From: Prolixibacteraceae bacterium
GTDB taxonomy: Bacteria > Bacteroidota > Bacteroidia > Bacteroidales > Prolixibacteraceae
DNA: 26,293 nt
NCBI GenBank assembly: GCA_003516705.1
Contig: DPCJ01000101.1
Location: 1 to 26,293, forward strand
Direction of reading: 5' to 3'
The notes under the pieces are model-generated. The model was not told where the DNA came from, made no database searches, and was given only the letters and a program-made list of their open reading frames with translations. This document shows, in pieces, positions 1 to 7,467 of the stretch (position 1 is its first letter; each line of letters opens with the position of its first letter). A program made the position numbers and the translations under genes.

Positions 1-125
1 TTTTAAAATTCAACCAATAATTATCAAGCTACAAGTGGAAAAATATTGAAACAATGACGCTTACAAACTTCTTATCAACATCAAGAATTTTTATCCGAAC
101 CCAAACTTTATTTCCATAAACCTGT

Positions 126-133
126 TATACTTG
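126..133 (+). promoter_or_regulatory. Weak -7 promoter candidate for the first gene
   Basis: TATACTTG differs at one base from the Bacteroidota -7 consensus TAnnTTTG and lies 24 bases before the ATG at 157. No convincing -33 TTTG is seen at the right distance. The call is tentative, but it supports the ATG at 157 over the GTG at 133. Confidence 0.25.
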
Positions 134-156
134 TGCAATTCAAAAATTTTATTTAT

Positions 157-981
157 ATGAGAATCGTATTCTACTGGATTTTAGCTGTTTTTATCACATT
201 TGCTGCCATAATTTATCAACGTAAAACAGGCCCCACCTACGACAAAAAAGTTAGCGTTGTAATTGACAATCAGGAATACAGATTCAAATTAATCAGAAGT
301 CATGGTGGCACAACCGATTGTAAGGTTGAGTTGTCGATACCCGATACTCAGATTTCAGGAACTTTATTTTTCAAACAATTCCCCACTAACAATCCGTGGA
401 CCGAGGTTAATATGTTACGCGAGGGTGATAAATTGTCAGCAGCGCTTCCAAATCTTCCTCCTGCCGGTAAGTACGAATACAAAATCAACCTGAAAAAAGG
501 AGAGCAAACTTTTGCTCTAAACCAGGGCGAACCTGTCATTATCAGGTTTAAAGGAGATGTTCCTGCTTTAGTTTTAATACCACACATTATTTTTATGTTT
601 TTTGCTATGTTTCTTGGCAATGTGGCTGGAATAATGGCAGTATTTAAACATGCAAGGTTCAGGTTTTACGGAAATCTTACTGTTATCTTTCTTTTTGCAG
701 GAGGTTTGATTTTAGGACCTTTGGTTCAAAAATATGCTTTTGGTGAATTTTGGGCAGGTGTTCCGTTTGCCTGGGATTTAACCGATAACAAAACTTTAAT
801 TGCATTTCTCTTCTGGGCGCTTGCCTGGTTTATGAACCGAAAATCGGAGAAACCGGTTTATACTGTTATTGCATCAATTGTTATGATAATTGTCTATTCA
901 ATACCTCACAGCATGTTTGGTTCGCAACTCGACCCTGAAACCGGTAAGGTTATTCAGGGTTGGATTCAGTTGTTTTTGTGA
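157..981 (+). CDS. Unrecognised multi-pass membrane protein
   Basis: I do not recognise this protein. From the ATG at 157 it is 274 residues. It has an N-terminal membrane segment (about residues 4-21), then a soluble, beta-rich, probably extracytoplasmic part (about 28-135), then about four more hydrophobic segments (roughly 137-160, 170-192, 207-225, 233-252). An in-frame GTG at 133 would add eight residues, but the ATG directly precedes the hydrophobic segment and the upstream extension overlaps a promoter-like TATACTTG. The gene stands alone and ends before a strong terminator at 1020-1058. The fold, one anchor with an Ig-like soluble part and a C-terminal membrane bundle, suggests an envelope protein, but no catalytic motif is visible. 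It is clearly coding: the frame is long and the composition is typical of its neighbours. Confidence 0.75.
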   Translation: MRIVFYWILAVFITFAAIIYQRKTGPTYDKKVSVVIDNQEYRFKLIRSHGGTTDCKVELSIPDTQISGTLFFKQFPTNNPWTEVNMLREGDKLSAALPNLPPAGKYEYKINLKKGEQTFALNQGEPVIIRFKGDVPALVLIPHIIFMFFAMFLGNVAGIMAVFKHARFRFYGNLTVIFLFAGGLILGPLVQKYAFGEFWAGVPFAWDLTDNKTLIAFLFWALAWFMNRKSEKPVYTVIASIVMIIVYSIPHSMFGSQLDPETGKVIQGWIQLFL

Positions 982-1019
982 TTGGGTGAATGAGCGATTG
1001 AGTTAATGAGGAAAAAAGG

Positions 1020-1058
1020 GAACCGTTCTTTTTGAATTGAAATCATAAAGAACGGTTC
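1020..1058. terminator. Bidirectional intrinsic terminator
   Basis: A 12-bp perfect stem (GAACCGTTCTTT paired with AAAGAACGGTTC) has a T-rich run on its right and an A-run on its left. It therefore can end both the plus-strand membrane-protein transcript and the minus-strand kdu operon, which converge here. Confidence 0.85.
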
Positions 1059-1077
1059 TCTTTTTATTTTGTAAATC

Positions 1078-2346
1078 TCAATTGACAACCAACAGAGAAG
1101 ATAACTTTTCAGCTTCCTCTGAAATATATTTTCTGAATCCTTCTTCAGTTTTCCACTGTTCTTTTTCAAGCCCCCAAACCGAAAAGAAATAATGTTTTGC
1201 AGCGTCTTCGGTTTTACAGGATTGCCCGATATAATAGGTTTCGGCAATGGAGTGGCTGAAACTCTTTTCAACAACTGTTCTTTCGCCCAGAGCGAAGAAA
1301 TTAATATCAGACGTTCTTCCTATTTTTCCTGCTCGCTTCAACGGAACGATTACAGCCATGCCAAGTTCATCGTTGTTCAGCGACTGAATATCGTGGGTGC
1401 CGATGCACCTGAAATCGCCTAATATCATTTCGAACGGTTCGCGTTTCAATTTACTGGTCACAATACCTGTAACAATCTGGTCGCCTTCCTTGCAACCATT
1501 TACAGTAACATCCGACTCAAACCAGTATTTGCCCGGATAAACTGAGATTCTTTCAACCGCACTGAGCATTTCACCATCCACGTTCCAACCCGAGTAATGC
1601 AATTCAAAAACCGAACGAAGCGGACCTTCCACTATTTTTTTGTATTCATACACTTCGGTTGAACCCAGCCTGAAAAGCGAATCATTTCTCATCAACGCCA
1701 GTCCGCCAGAGCCCAATGAACTCCCGCAATGCAAAATATCCATACCCCAATCGGCCAGTTCGTGATAAGAAGGCAATTCAGGAGTTTGAATTTTATCGAT
1801 TATCATTTCAGGCTTCAGTTTTCCAAACAGATCTTTTACATTTCTGCAATCGAAATACACACGAAAAGCAATTTTATCGTTTTCCCAATTCACACTTTCG
1901 GCCTGTGCAATTATCTCGAAACCATCGTTACACGGAAGTGCACGATAATTATCAACCACTTTAAAACTACCGTCATCCTGTTTGATTCCCAACCTTAAAT
2001 TGGTGCGTTTTTCAAACACAGGGTACGCTGACTGAGCAACTTGTTTAATAGTAACAGTTTTTGATTCACCGGCTTCCATATCAAAAACCAAAACTACTTC
2101 ATCCCAATTACCATCTCCATCTAAATCATCAACCTGGCTGGGGATCAACTTATCTTCCGTTGTTTTAAAAACCGGTAAATTCCCGTCTTCCAACTTTATT
2201 TTTTGAGATAACTGTTCTTTGGTCAGTACAATAGCTTCATCGGTTCTGATAACATTTAAAGGGTTTTTAAATGTAAGTTGAGTTTTTGAATTGCATGAAA
2301 CAAAAAGAGTTGCAACAATAATCAGCTTTAAAAATATTTTTTTCAT
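1078..2346 (-). CDS. DUF4861 family lipoprotein in the kdu operon
   Basis: A 422-residue protein with a lipoprotein signal peptide: a hydrophobic stretch from about residue 6 and a lipobox ending in Cys18 (LFVSC). It should be anchored in the cell envelope. The body matches my memory of the DUF4861 family, notably the segment with PSQVDDLDGDGNWDEVVLVF near residue 70, where an Asp-rich turn is followed by a beta-strand. DUF4861 proteins are commonly encoded in Bacteroidota polysaccharide utilisation loci for uronic-acid polymers; I know of no activity that I can assign with certainty. It lies 59 bases after kduD on the same strand, so it is probably the last gene of the uronate operon, ending at the terminator at 1020-1058. 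A role on uronate-containing oligosaccharides outside the cytoplasm is inferred from location and lipoprotein sorting only. Confidence 0.85.
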   Translation of the reverse strand: MKKIFLKLIIVATLFVSCNSKTQLTFKNPLNVIRTDEAIVLTKEQLSQKIKLEDGNLPVFKTTEDKLIPSQVDDLDGDGNWDEVVLVFDMEAGESKTVTIKQVAQSAYPVFEKRTNLRLGIKQDDGSFKVVDNYRALPCNDGFEIIAQAESVNWENDKIAFRVYFDCRNVKDLFGKLKPEMIIDKIQTPELPSYHELADWGMDILHCGSSLGSGGLALMRNDSLFRLGSTEVYEYKKIVEGPLRSVFELHYSGWNVDGEMLSAVERISVYPGKYWFESDVTVNGCKEGDQIVTGIVTSKLKREPFEMILGDFRCIGTHDIQSLNNDELGMAVIVPLKRAGKIGRTSDINFFALGERTVVEKSFSHSIAETYYIGQSCKTEDAAKHYFFSVWGLEKEQWKTEEGFRKYISEEAEKLSSLLVVN

Positions 2347-2405
2347 CCTATAAATCTTTGGTTTTCATTCTTCATATTCCCTGGCGGAGAGGATAGCATG
2401 AAATT

Positions 2406-3203
2406 TTATAAATCATTTTCACCTTTTACATAGCCGAAATTGGCAAGAATGCCTCCATCGACAAAAAGAATATGACCATTAACAAAATCACTGGCTTTTG
2501 AGGCGAGAAACAATGCTGCATTACCAACATCTTCAGGTTCGCCCCAACGACCGGCTGGTGTGCGTGTCATTACAAGGTCGTTGAACGGATGATTGTTTTC
2601 GCGAATTGCAGCAGTTTGCGATGTGGCAATGTATCCCGGCCCGATACCGTTGATTTGCACATTATATTTCGCCCACTCGCAGGTCATGTTGGCGGTAAGC
2701 AATTTTAAACCTCCTTTGGCGGCTGCGTAGGCCGAAACGGAATTTCTGCCATAAATACTCATCATCGAGCACATATTTATGATTTTGCCTGAGCGTTTGG
2801 CAATCATTCCGGGAGCCACCCTTTTCGAAACAATCAAAGGAGCTACCAAATCAACATCAAGCACAAGTTTAAAATCGGAAAGCGGCATATCAAGAATTGG
2901 GACACGTTTGATAATTCCGGCATTGTTTACAAGAATATCAATTTCACCCACCTCTTTTTCGATGATTGAAATTCCGCGGTCAACATCCGCTTCATCGGTA
3001 ACATTAAACATTACTGTAAAAACTTCAACGCCAGCATCTGCATATTCTGCTTTACAACTTTGCAGTTTTTCTTCTGAAATATCGTTCACACAAATTTTCG
3101 CACCAGCCTGCCCGAGTACTTTCCCGATTGCCATTCCAATACCGTGTGTACCGCCGGTTATCAGGGCTACTTTTCCTGTTAAATCAAATAATTGTTGTAT
3201 CAT
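2406..3203 (-). CDS. kduD: KduD-type SDR oxidoreductase (2-dehydro-3-deoxy-D-gluconate 5-dehydrogenase / gluconate 5-dehydrogenase)
   Basis: A 265-residue classical short-chain dehydrogenase. Visible motifs are the nucleotide-binding TGGTHGIG (16-23), NNAG (93-96), catalytic Ser146 and the Tyr159-AAA-Lys163 pair. An Asp at position 41, at the end of the second strand, suggests preference for NAD over NADP. In the uronate pathway KduD interconverts 2,5-diketo-3-deoxygluconate and 2-keto-3-deoxygluconate in the cytoplasm. Sequence alone cannot separate KduD from gluconate 5-dehydrogenase, since the two are very similar in this phylum. Placement right after kduI decides for KduD. A 110-base gap containing short degenerate repeats separates it from kduI, and the DUF4861 gene follows after 59 bases. 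Confidence 0.88.
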   Translation of the reverse strand: MIQQLFDLTGKVALITGGTHGIGMAIGKVLGQAGAKICVNDISEEKLQSCKAEYADAGVEVFTVMFNVTDEADVDRGISIIEKEVGEIDILVNNAGIIKRVPILDMPLSDFKLVLDVDLVAPLIVSKRVAPGMIAKRSGKIINMCSMMSIYGRNSVSAYAAAKGGLKLLTANMTCEWAKYNVQINGIGPGYIATSQTAAIRENNHPFNDLVMTRTPAGRWGEPEDVGNAALFLASKASDFVNGHILFVDGGILANFGYVKGENDL

Positions 3204-3240
3204 TTTTTAGTATTGAGATATTAGTAAAGAGTACATGTTC

Positions 3241-3300
3241 GGTTCTGAATTCCGAGTTCCGAGTTCTAAATTTCAGATTTTCTGAAAACTTTGAACCCTA
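3241..3300. repeat. Degenerate short repeats and small hairpin between kduI and kduD
   Basis: The gap holds tandem-like units of the type TTCCGAGTTCCGAGTTC (about 3250-3266) and a 7-bp hairpin TTTCAGA-ttt-TCTGAAA at 3271-3287. Such short intergenic repeats look non-coding. The hairpin lacks a T-tract on the minus strand, so it is unlikely to be a full terminator; it could act as an mRNA end stabiliser between the two operon genes. Confidence 0.45.
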
Positions 3301-3313
3301 AACTCTGAACTTT

Positions 3314-4156
3314 TTATCTGAGTTCTGTTGGTTTTATAGCATCCATGTCAGAATAATCGAGATTTTCGCCGGCCATTCCCCAGATAAAATTGTAATTGCT
3401 GGTTCCGGCTGCGGCGTGTATCGACCAGTTGGGCGATATCACAGCCTGTTCGTTTTGCATCCAAATGTGGCGGGTTTCGTGAGGCTGCCCCATAAAATGG
3501 CAAATTGCCTGACCTTCGGGTACATCGAAATAAAAATATACCTCGTTTCTGCGGCTGTGCAAATGTGGTGGCATTGTATTCCAGACGCTACCGGTTTTCA
3601 GTTCAGTCATCCCCATTTGTAACTGGCACGTTTCAACCACGGTATTAATAAGTAACTGATTGATTGTCCTTTCGTTTGAAGTTTGAAGCGAGCCCAAATG
3701 AAGTTTGTTTGATTGCCCGAGCGTAATATGTTTAACCGGATATTCCTTGTGAGCCGGAGCCGAGTTAATATAAAAATGAGCTGGTTTTCCAGCATCAACC
3801 GACTTAAAAGTCACTTCGCGGCTACCTTTTCCAATGTACAAAGCATCTTTAAAATCGAGCTTGTAAGCAGTACCATCCACTTCAACAATTCCGGAGCCAG
3901 CCACATTAATAATTCCCACCTCGCGGCGCTCACAAAAATATGATGCTTTCAACGGATCGATGGGTTCGAGTTTTAAACCTACATTAAGAGGCACTGCCCC
4001 GCCAACAATAAAACGTTCGATAACTGAATAAACAAGTCTTATTTTGCCAGGTTCCATCACTTTTTCAACCAGAAACTCTTTTCTGATACGCGAAGTGTCA
4101 TACGATTTAAAATCATCAGGATGGTAGTTGTACCTTTCCTCGTAAATGGTATTCAT
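3314..4156 (-). CDS. kduI: 5-dehydro-4-deoxy-D-glucuronate isomerase (4-deoxy-L-threo-5-hexosulose-uronate ketol-isomerase)
   Basis: A 280-residue cupin-fold isomerase, almost exactly the length of E. coli KduI. It converts 4-deoxy-5-keto-uronate, the spontaneous product of unsaturated uronates released by lyases and unsaturated glucuronyl hydrolases, into 2,5-diketo-3-deoxygluconate, the substrate of KduD. The metal site of the family is present: His198 and His200 in MPPHLHSRRNE, Glu205, and His247 in NWSIH. It is the first gene of the minus-strand operon kduI-kduD-DUF4861. Its predicted promoter lies about 100 bases upstream and overlaps a LacI-type operator. No kdgK or kdgA, lyase or SusC/D pair is present in this window, so the upstream and downstream steps must be encoded elsewhere. 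Confidence 0.96.
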   Translation of the reverse strand: MNTIYEERYNYHPDDFKSYDTSRIRKEFLVEKVMEPGKIRLVYSVIERFIVGGAVPLNVGLKLEPIDPLKASYFCERREVGIINVAGSGIVEVDGTAYKLDFKDALYIGKGSREVTFKSVDAGKPAHFYINSAPAHKEYPVKHITLGQSNKLHLGSLQTSNERTINQLLINTVVETCQLQMGMTELKTGSVWNTMPPHLHSRRNEVYFYFDVPEGQAICHFMGQPHETRHIWMQNEQAVISPNWSIHAAAGTSNYNFIWGMAGENLDYSDMDAIKPTELR

Positions 4157-4259
4157 TGTTATTTGTATTTAATATTTCGAACTGAATTTTTTCTGATTTT
4201 TTTTACTACCGACATTGTGCAAAATCAAATTTTTGTAACCGTAATAAATCAGACACAGA

Positions 4260-4290
4260 CAAAATTAGAATTAAAAAACATATTCGCAAT
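4260..4290 (-). promoter_or_regulatory. Predicted promoter of the kduI-kduD-DUF4861 operon
   Basis: On the minus strand TAATTTTG (plus-strand 4260-4267) matches the Bacteroidota -7 element TAnnTTTG exactly. A 19-base spacer away is ATTG (4287-4290), one base from the -33 element TTTG. Transcription would start about 97 bases before the kduI ATG. The -33 element is inside the operator palindrome. Confidence 0.6.
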
Positions 4291-4297
4291 CGATTGC
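4286..4297. promoter_or_regulatory. LacI-family operator palindrome
   Basis: GCAATCGATTGC is a perfect 12-base palindrome with a central CG. This is the GCAAnCGnTTGC form typical of LacI/GalR-family operators. It lies between the divergent kduI and lacI-type genes, 43 bases before the regulator's start codon, and overlaps the -33 elements of both predicted promoters. Binding by the adjacent regulator is inferred. Confidence 0.7.
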
Positions 4298-4321
4298 ATT
4301 TATAATTTTTTCATAGTTTTA
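4293..4321 (+). promoter_or_regulatory. Predicted promoter of the LacI-family regulator
   Basis: ATTG (4293-4296), a 17-base spacer and TAGTTTTA (4314-4321) give a near match to TTTG/TAnnTTTG, one mismatch in each element. The spacer is short. The upstream half overlaps the operator palindrome, so autoregulation is plausible. Confidence 0.35.
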
Positions 4322-4339
4322 CGTGAAATTGCTACCAGA

Positions 4340-5365
4340 ATGACAGACAGATTTGAAACTACAATTCACGATATTGCACGAAAACTTAATATCTCAGCTT
4401 CCACTGTTTCAAGGGCTTTAAATAACAATCCCATCATCAGCGAGGCAACCCGGCAAAAAATAAGGCAAACTGCCGAAGAAATGGGTTACCGCCCTAATAC
4501 ACTTGCGGCCAGTTTCAGAACAAAAAGAACAAATACAATCGGGGTGATTGTTCCCTTGATTAACCGTCACTTTTTTTCATCAGTAATTAGCGGTATTGAA
4601 GAAGTGGCTTACAAATCAGGTTTTACTGTTACCATTTCGCAATCGAACGACCAGTTTGAGAAGGAAGCCAAAATTGCACACACCCTGTTTACCAACCGGG
4701 TTGACGGAATAATTATTTCAATCGCCATGGAAACCAGGCAGTTTGACCACCTGAAACTTTTTTCGGCCAAAAATATTCCCCTCGTTTTTTTCGACCGTGT
4801 GGTTGATGAAATCGACGCTCATAAAATAGTGGCTGATGATTTTGGCGGAGCATACTTTGTTACAAAACACCTCATTGAACAGGGGGCCAAACAAATTGCA
4901 CATATTGGCGGCCCGTTAAATTTGAAAATATATGAAAACAGACAAGCGGGTTATGTAAAGGCTTTGGAAGATGCAGGAATAAAGTTGAATCATTCAATGA
5001 TTATTAATAACACGCTTCGACGCGAGGAAGGTACTGAGGCAATTCAAACTTTATTAAAAGACAATAATACAATTGATGCTGTTTTTTGCGCCAACGACAC
5101 AACTGCATTAAGTTCAATTATTTACCTGAAAAGTATTGGCAAAAAAATTCCTGAGGATATTCTTGTGATGGGGTTCAGCAACGAGCCATTCTCAGAAGTT
5201 GTTACGCCTTCAATCAGTACTGTGCAACAACCCGGTTTTTTGATGGGCCAAAAAGCAGCATCGTTGTTAATTGAACAGATAACCAACAAATCGGAAAACC
5301 ATGAATTTCTTACCATCGTAATGCCTACCGACCTCATCATTCGTGAATCATCAGTTCGGAAATAA
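4340..5365 (+). CDS. LacI/GalR-family transcriptional regulator, probable repressor of the kdu operon
   Basis: From the ATG at 4340 the protein has 341 residues, the normal LacI-family length. The N-terminal helix-turn-helix (about residues 8-28, TIHDIARKLNISASTVSRAL) is followed by the hinge region with GYRPN (49-53) and a periplasmic-binding-protein-like sensor domain (about 65-335). The open frame reaches back to 4121, but that extension would overlap kduI and carries no family homology, so 4340 is the start. The gene is divergent from kduI with a 183-base shared region containing a LacI-type operator. By analogy with uronate regulators it probably senses an intermediate such as 2-keto-3-deoxygluconate and represses the kdu genes. 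The ligand is inferred. A terminator hairpin lies just past the stop. Confidence 0.92.
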   Translation: MTDRFETTIHDIARKLNISASTVSRALNNNPIISEATRQKIRQTAEEMGYRPNTLAASFRTKRTNTIGVIVPLINRHFFSSVISGIEEVAYKSGFTVTISQSNDQFEKEAKIAHTLFTNRVDGIIISIAMETRQFDHLKLFSAKNIPLVFFDRVVDEIDAHKIVADDFGGAYFVTKHLIEQGAKQIAHIGGPLNLKIYENRQAGYVKALEDAGIKLNHSMIINNTLRREEGTEAIQTLLKDNNTIDAVFCANDTTALSSIIYLKSIGKKIPEDILVMGFSNEPFSEVVTPSISTVQQPGFLMGQKAASLLIEQITNKSENHEFLTIVMPTDLIIRESSVRK

Positions 5366-5375
5366 CCAAATAAAA

Positions 5376-5405
5376 AAGCCTGCCCTGTATAAACAGAACA
5401 GGCTT
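5376..5405 (-). terminator. Intrinsic terminator of the ferredoxin gene
   Basis: AAGCCTG (5376-5382) pairs with CAGGCTT (5399-5405), with an inner CTGT/ACAG pairing. On the minus strand the hairpin is followed by a T-run (A-run at 5372-5377), placing an intrinsic terminator 23 bases after the ferredoxin stop. The plus side has no T-tract, so it ends the regulator transcript less well. Confidence 0.7.
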
Positions 5406-5427
5406 GTAGTAATTTATGTTGTCCGGA

Positions 5428-5598
5428 TTATTCGTCTATCGAAATAGCTTCAACCGGGCAAACTTCTGCACATGAACCACAGTCGGTACAAAGACTGGCG
5501 TCAATCTTATAGATATCACCTTCAGAAATTGCATCCACCGGACACTCGTCAATGCATGTTCCACATGCAATACACTCTTCAGAAATTTTGTATGCCAT
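5428..5598 (-). CDS. 2[4Fe-4S] ferredoxin, clostridial type
   Basis: A 56-residue protein beginning MAYKISEECIACGTC, found by translating the minus strand. It has two complete cluster motifs CxxCxxCxxxCP: Cys9, 12, 15 and 19, and Cys37, 40, 43 and 47. The two halves are internally similar, as in clostridial-type ferredoxins. It is a soluble low-potential electron carrier, for example for pyruvate:ferredoxin oxidoreductase. Its acidic surface, ending in IDE, fits that role. It is monocistronic: a terminator lies just after it and a divergent ZIP gene lies 202 bases upstream. Partners cannot be named from this window. Confidence 0.95.
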   Translation of the reverse strand: MAYKISEECIACGTCIDECPVDAISEGDIYKIDASLCTDCGSCAEVCPVEAISIDE

Positions 5599-5634
5599 AA
5601 CTAGCGATTTTTTAAGTTAAACATTTCCTTTGCG

Positions 5635-5642
5635 CAAATGTA
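5635..5642 (-). promoter_or_regulatory. -7 promoter element of the ferredoxin gene
   Basis: On the minus strand TACATTTG matches TAnnTTTG exactly and lies 36 bases upstream of the ferredoxin ATG. No good -33 TTTG is visible at 19-21 bases. The rest of the 202-base divergent region to the ZIP gene shows no clear structure. Confidence 0.4.
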
Positions 5643-5800
5643 ATAAGTTTCAGTAAAAATCATTATTTGGTCATCTTAAATTTCCCCGATTTCACAAACT
5701 GGTTACATCAAAACAATGCCATTCAACAACTTAACCACAATATTTTTTTCAATTCCAAATAAGGTGTTTTTGTTAATTTTACCTGCAAAACAATATCGAT

Positions 5801-6616
5801 ATGTCAATTGAATGGTTACTACAATACAACCCGATTTTACTGGCATTAATGGCTGCACTTTTTACCTGGGGACTGACAGCGCTTGGTTCGGCCATGGTTT
5901 TCTTTTTTAAGGAAATCAATCAGAAAGTACTCAACTCGATGCTCGGTTTTGCTGCCGGAGTAATGATTGCCGCCAGTTTCTGGTCACTGCTGAACCCTGC
6001 TATTACAATGACTGAAGCCAAAGGCGGAGTACCATGGATCCCGGCTTTTACGGGATTTTTGGCCGGAGGCGCATTTCTTTACCTCATCGACCGTTTGTTA
6101 CCCCACTTGCACATGGGGTTAAAGATTGATAAGGCCGAAGGTATTCACACCAACTGGCAACGCAGTGTTTTGCTGGTTTTGGCAATTACGCTGCACAATA
6201 TTCCCGAAGGTTTGGCAGTAGGTGTTGCTTTTGGCGTTTTGGCGAGTACACCAGACGCCACATCGCTTGCCGGTGCGATTGCGCTTGCTATGGGTATAGG
6301 GTTACAGAATTTTCCTGAAGGAGCTGCAGTTTCAATACCTTTGCGACGTGAAGGCTTTTCGAGATTAAAAGCGTTTAATTACGGGCAGCTTTCAGGAATT
6401 GTTGAACCAATTGCCGCCGTTTTAGGAGCTTACCTGGTTTTTGTAATGGAGCCGATACTTCCGTTTGCACTTTCGTTTGCAGCCGGCGCAATGATATTTG
6501 TTGTAGTTGAAGAGCTGATTCCGGAATCGCAAACCGGCAATGAAACTGACCTTTCCACAATTGGTGCGATGCTGGGTTTTGCTACCATGATGTTACTCGA
6601 TGTGGCGCTGGGGTAA
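5801..6616 (+). CDS. ZIP family metal transporter (GufA/ZupT-like)
   Basis: A 271-residue inner-membrane protein with about eight hydrophobic segments. The metal-binding motifs of ZIP transporters are present: HNIPEG (132-137) in the fourth helix, and QNFPEG (169-174) plus EELIPE (237-242) in later helices. The second motif has Gln where ZupT has His, as in the GufA branch. ZIP proteins import divalent metals such as zinc, iron or manganese towards the cytoplasm; the metal preference cannot be read here. A short His-containing loop (PHLHMG, 101-106) lies between helices three and four. The gene appears monocistronic, is divergent from the ferredoxin and converges with nth 70 bases downstream. 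The start is the ATG at 5801, just before the first membrane segment. Confidence 0.92.
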   Translation: MSIEWLLQYNPILLALMAALFTWGLTALGSAMVFFFKEINQKVLNSMLGFAAGVMIAASFWSLLNPAITMTEAKGGVPWIPAFTGFLAGGAFLYLIDRLLPHLHMGLKIDKAEGIHTNWQRSVLLVLAITLHNIPEGLAVGVAFGVLASTPDATSLAGAIALAMGIGLQNFPEGAAVSIPLRREGFSRLKAFNYGQLSGIVEPIAAVLGAYLVFVMEPILPFALSFAAGAMIFVVVEELIPESQTGNETDLSTIGAMLGFATMMLLDVALG

Positions 6617-6617
6617 G

Positions 6618-6700
6618 TATGCGTGAATGCGTAAATGCTATAATGAGTGAATGCAGAATTTTCTCAATTTCCTCAATTTTTAATTTTTAATTTTTAATTG
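6618..6700. repeat. Low-complexity repeats between the ZIP gene and nth
   Basis: The gap contains degenerate GTGAATGC-type units (about 6620-6655), a TCTCAATTT/CCTCAATTT doublet (6662-6679) and then AATTTTT repeated three times plus a partial fourth copy (6675-6699). The last repeat runs into the 3' end of nth and supplies its stop codon. No terminator-like hairpin is obvious. Confidence 0.7.
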
Positions 6701-7334
6701 ACCCCTTATAGTATTTGCACACACCGGTGAGTCCACATTTATCGCATTTCGGGCTCCGGGCCAGGCAAACATATCGCCCATGTAAAATAAGCCAGTGATG
6801 TGCTTTGGGGATTAATTCCTCCGGAATATATTTCACCAGCTGTTTTTCGGTTTCGAGCGGCGTTTTCGAATCAACACTTAAACCAATCCGCGCAGCCACC
6901 CTGAAAACATGGGTATCAACCGCCATTGCAGGTTTATTAAAAACCACCGATGCTATTACATTTGCTGTTTTACGGCCAACACCAGGCAATTTTTGCAATT
7001 CATCAATATCTCCCGGTACTTCACCATTAAACAATTCAATCAGTTTTTGCGCCATGCCAACCAGATGCTTCGATTTGTTGTTTGGATATGAACACGAGCG
7101 GATATAATCGAAAACTTCTGCCGGATCAGCCTCTGCCATTTTCTGAGGCGTTGGAAATCGTTTCATCAAATCGGGGGTGATTTGATTGACTCTTTTATCG
7201 GTACACTGCGCTGAAAGGATAACTGCCACAAGCAATTCAAAGGGATTATCGTTGTAGTCAAGCTCTGTCTCAGCCACAGGCATTTCGCGCTGAAAATAAT
7301 CAATTACGAATTCAAAGAGTTCTTTTTTCCGCAT
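6687..7334 (-). CDS. nth: Endonuclease III (DNA glycosylase / AP lyase)
   Basis: A 215-residue base-excision-repair enzyme that removes oxidised pyrimidines and cleaves abasic sites. The helix-hairpin-helix LPGVGRKTA (116-124) carries the catalytic Lys122, and Asp140 of AVDTHVFRV is the second catalytic residue; Lys distinguishes it from MutY. The C-terminal [4Fe-4S] loop has Cys190, 197, 200 and 206 with the standard C-x6-C-x2-C-x5-C spacing. Length is typical for the family. The start at 7334 is divergent from the serine hydrolase gene. The last codons (SIKN and stop) fall inside a short AT repeat, so the extreme C-terminus could vary between strains without touching the cluster. Confidence 0.97.
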   Translation of the reverse strand: MRKKELFEFVIDYFQREMPVAETELDYNDNPFELLVAVILSAQCTDKRVNQITPDLMKRFPTPQKMAEADPAEVFDYIRSCSYPNNKSKHLVGMAQKLIELFNGEVPGDIDELQKLPGVGRKTANVIASVVFNKPAMAVDTHVFRVAARIGLSVDSKTPLETEKQLVKYIPEELIPKAHHWLILHGRYVCLARSPKCDKCGLTGVCKYYKGSIKN

Positions 7335-7467
7335 GTTAAAGTTTTTGAACGAAAATAACAGAAAAACCTGTCCATTGGTTACGTTTTAACGACCTGTTCC
7401 CTTCAAACCGTTTTTGGCAGATTTTTGTATCTTCGGCGCTGAATTTTTCAAATAGACCATATCTTTT

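Noticed and set aside
4209..4240. Second LacI-type site (GCAAAATCAAATTTTTGT-like) in the kduI-regulator gap
   Set aside because: The arms are imperfect, the central CG is missing, and the region is so A/T-rich that such partial symmetry is expected by chance.
4121..4339. N-terminal extension of the LacI-family frame
   Set aside because: It overlaps the kduI start codon and the operator/promoter region, adds no family similarity, and the ATG at 4340 gives the normal 341-residue length beginning directly before the helix-turn-helix.
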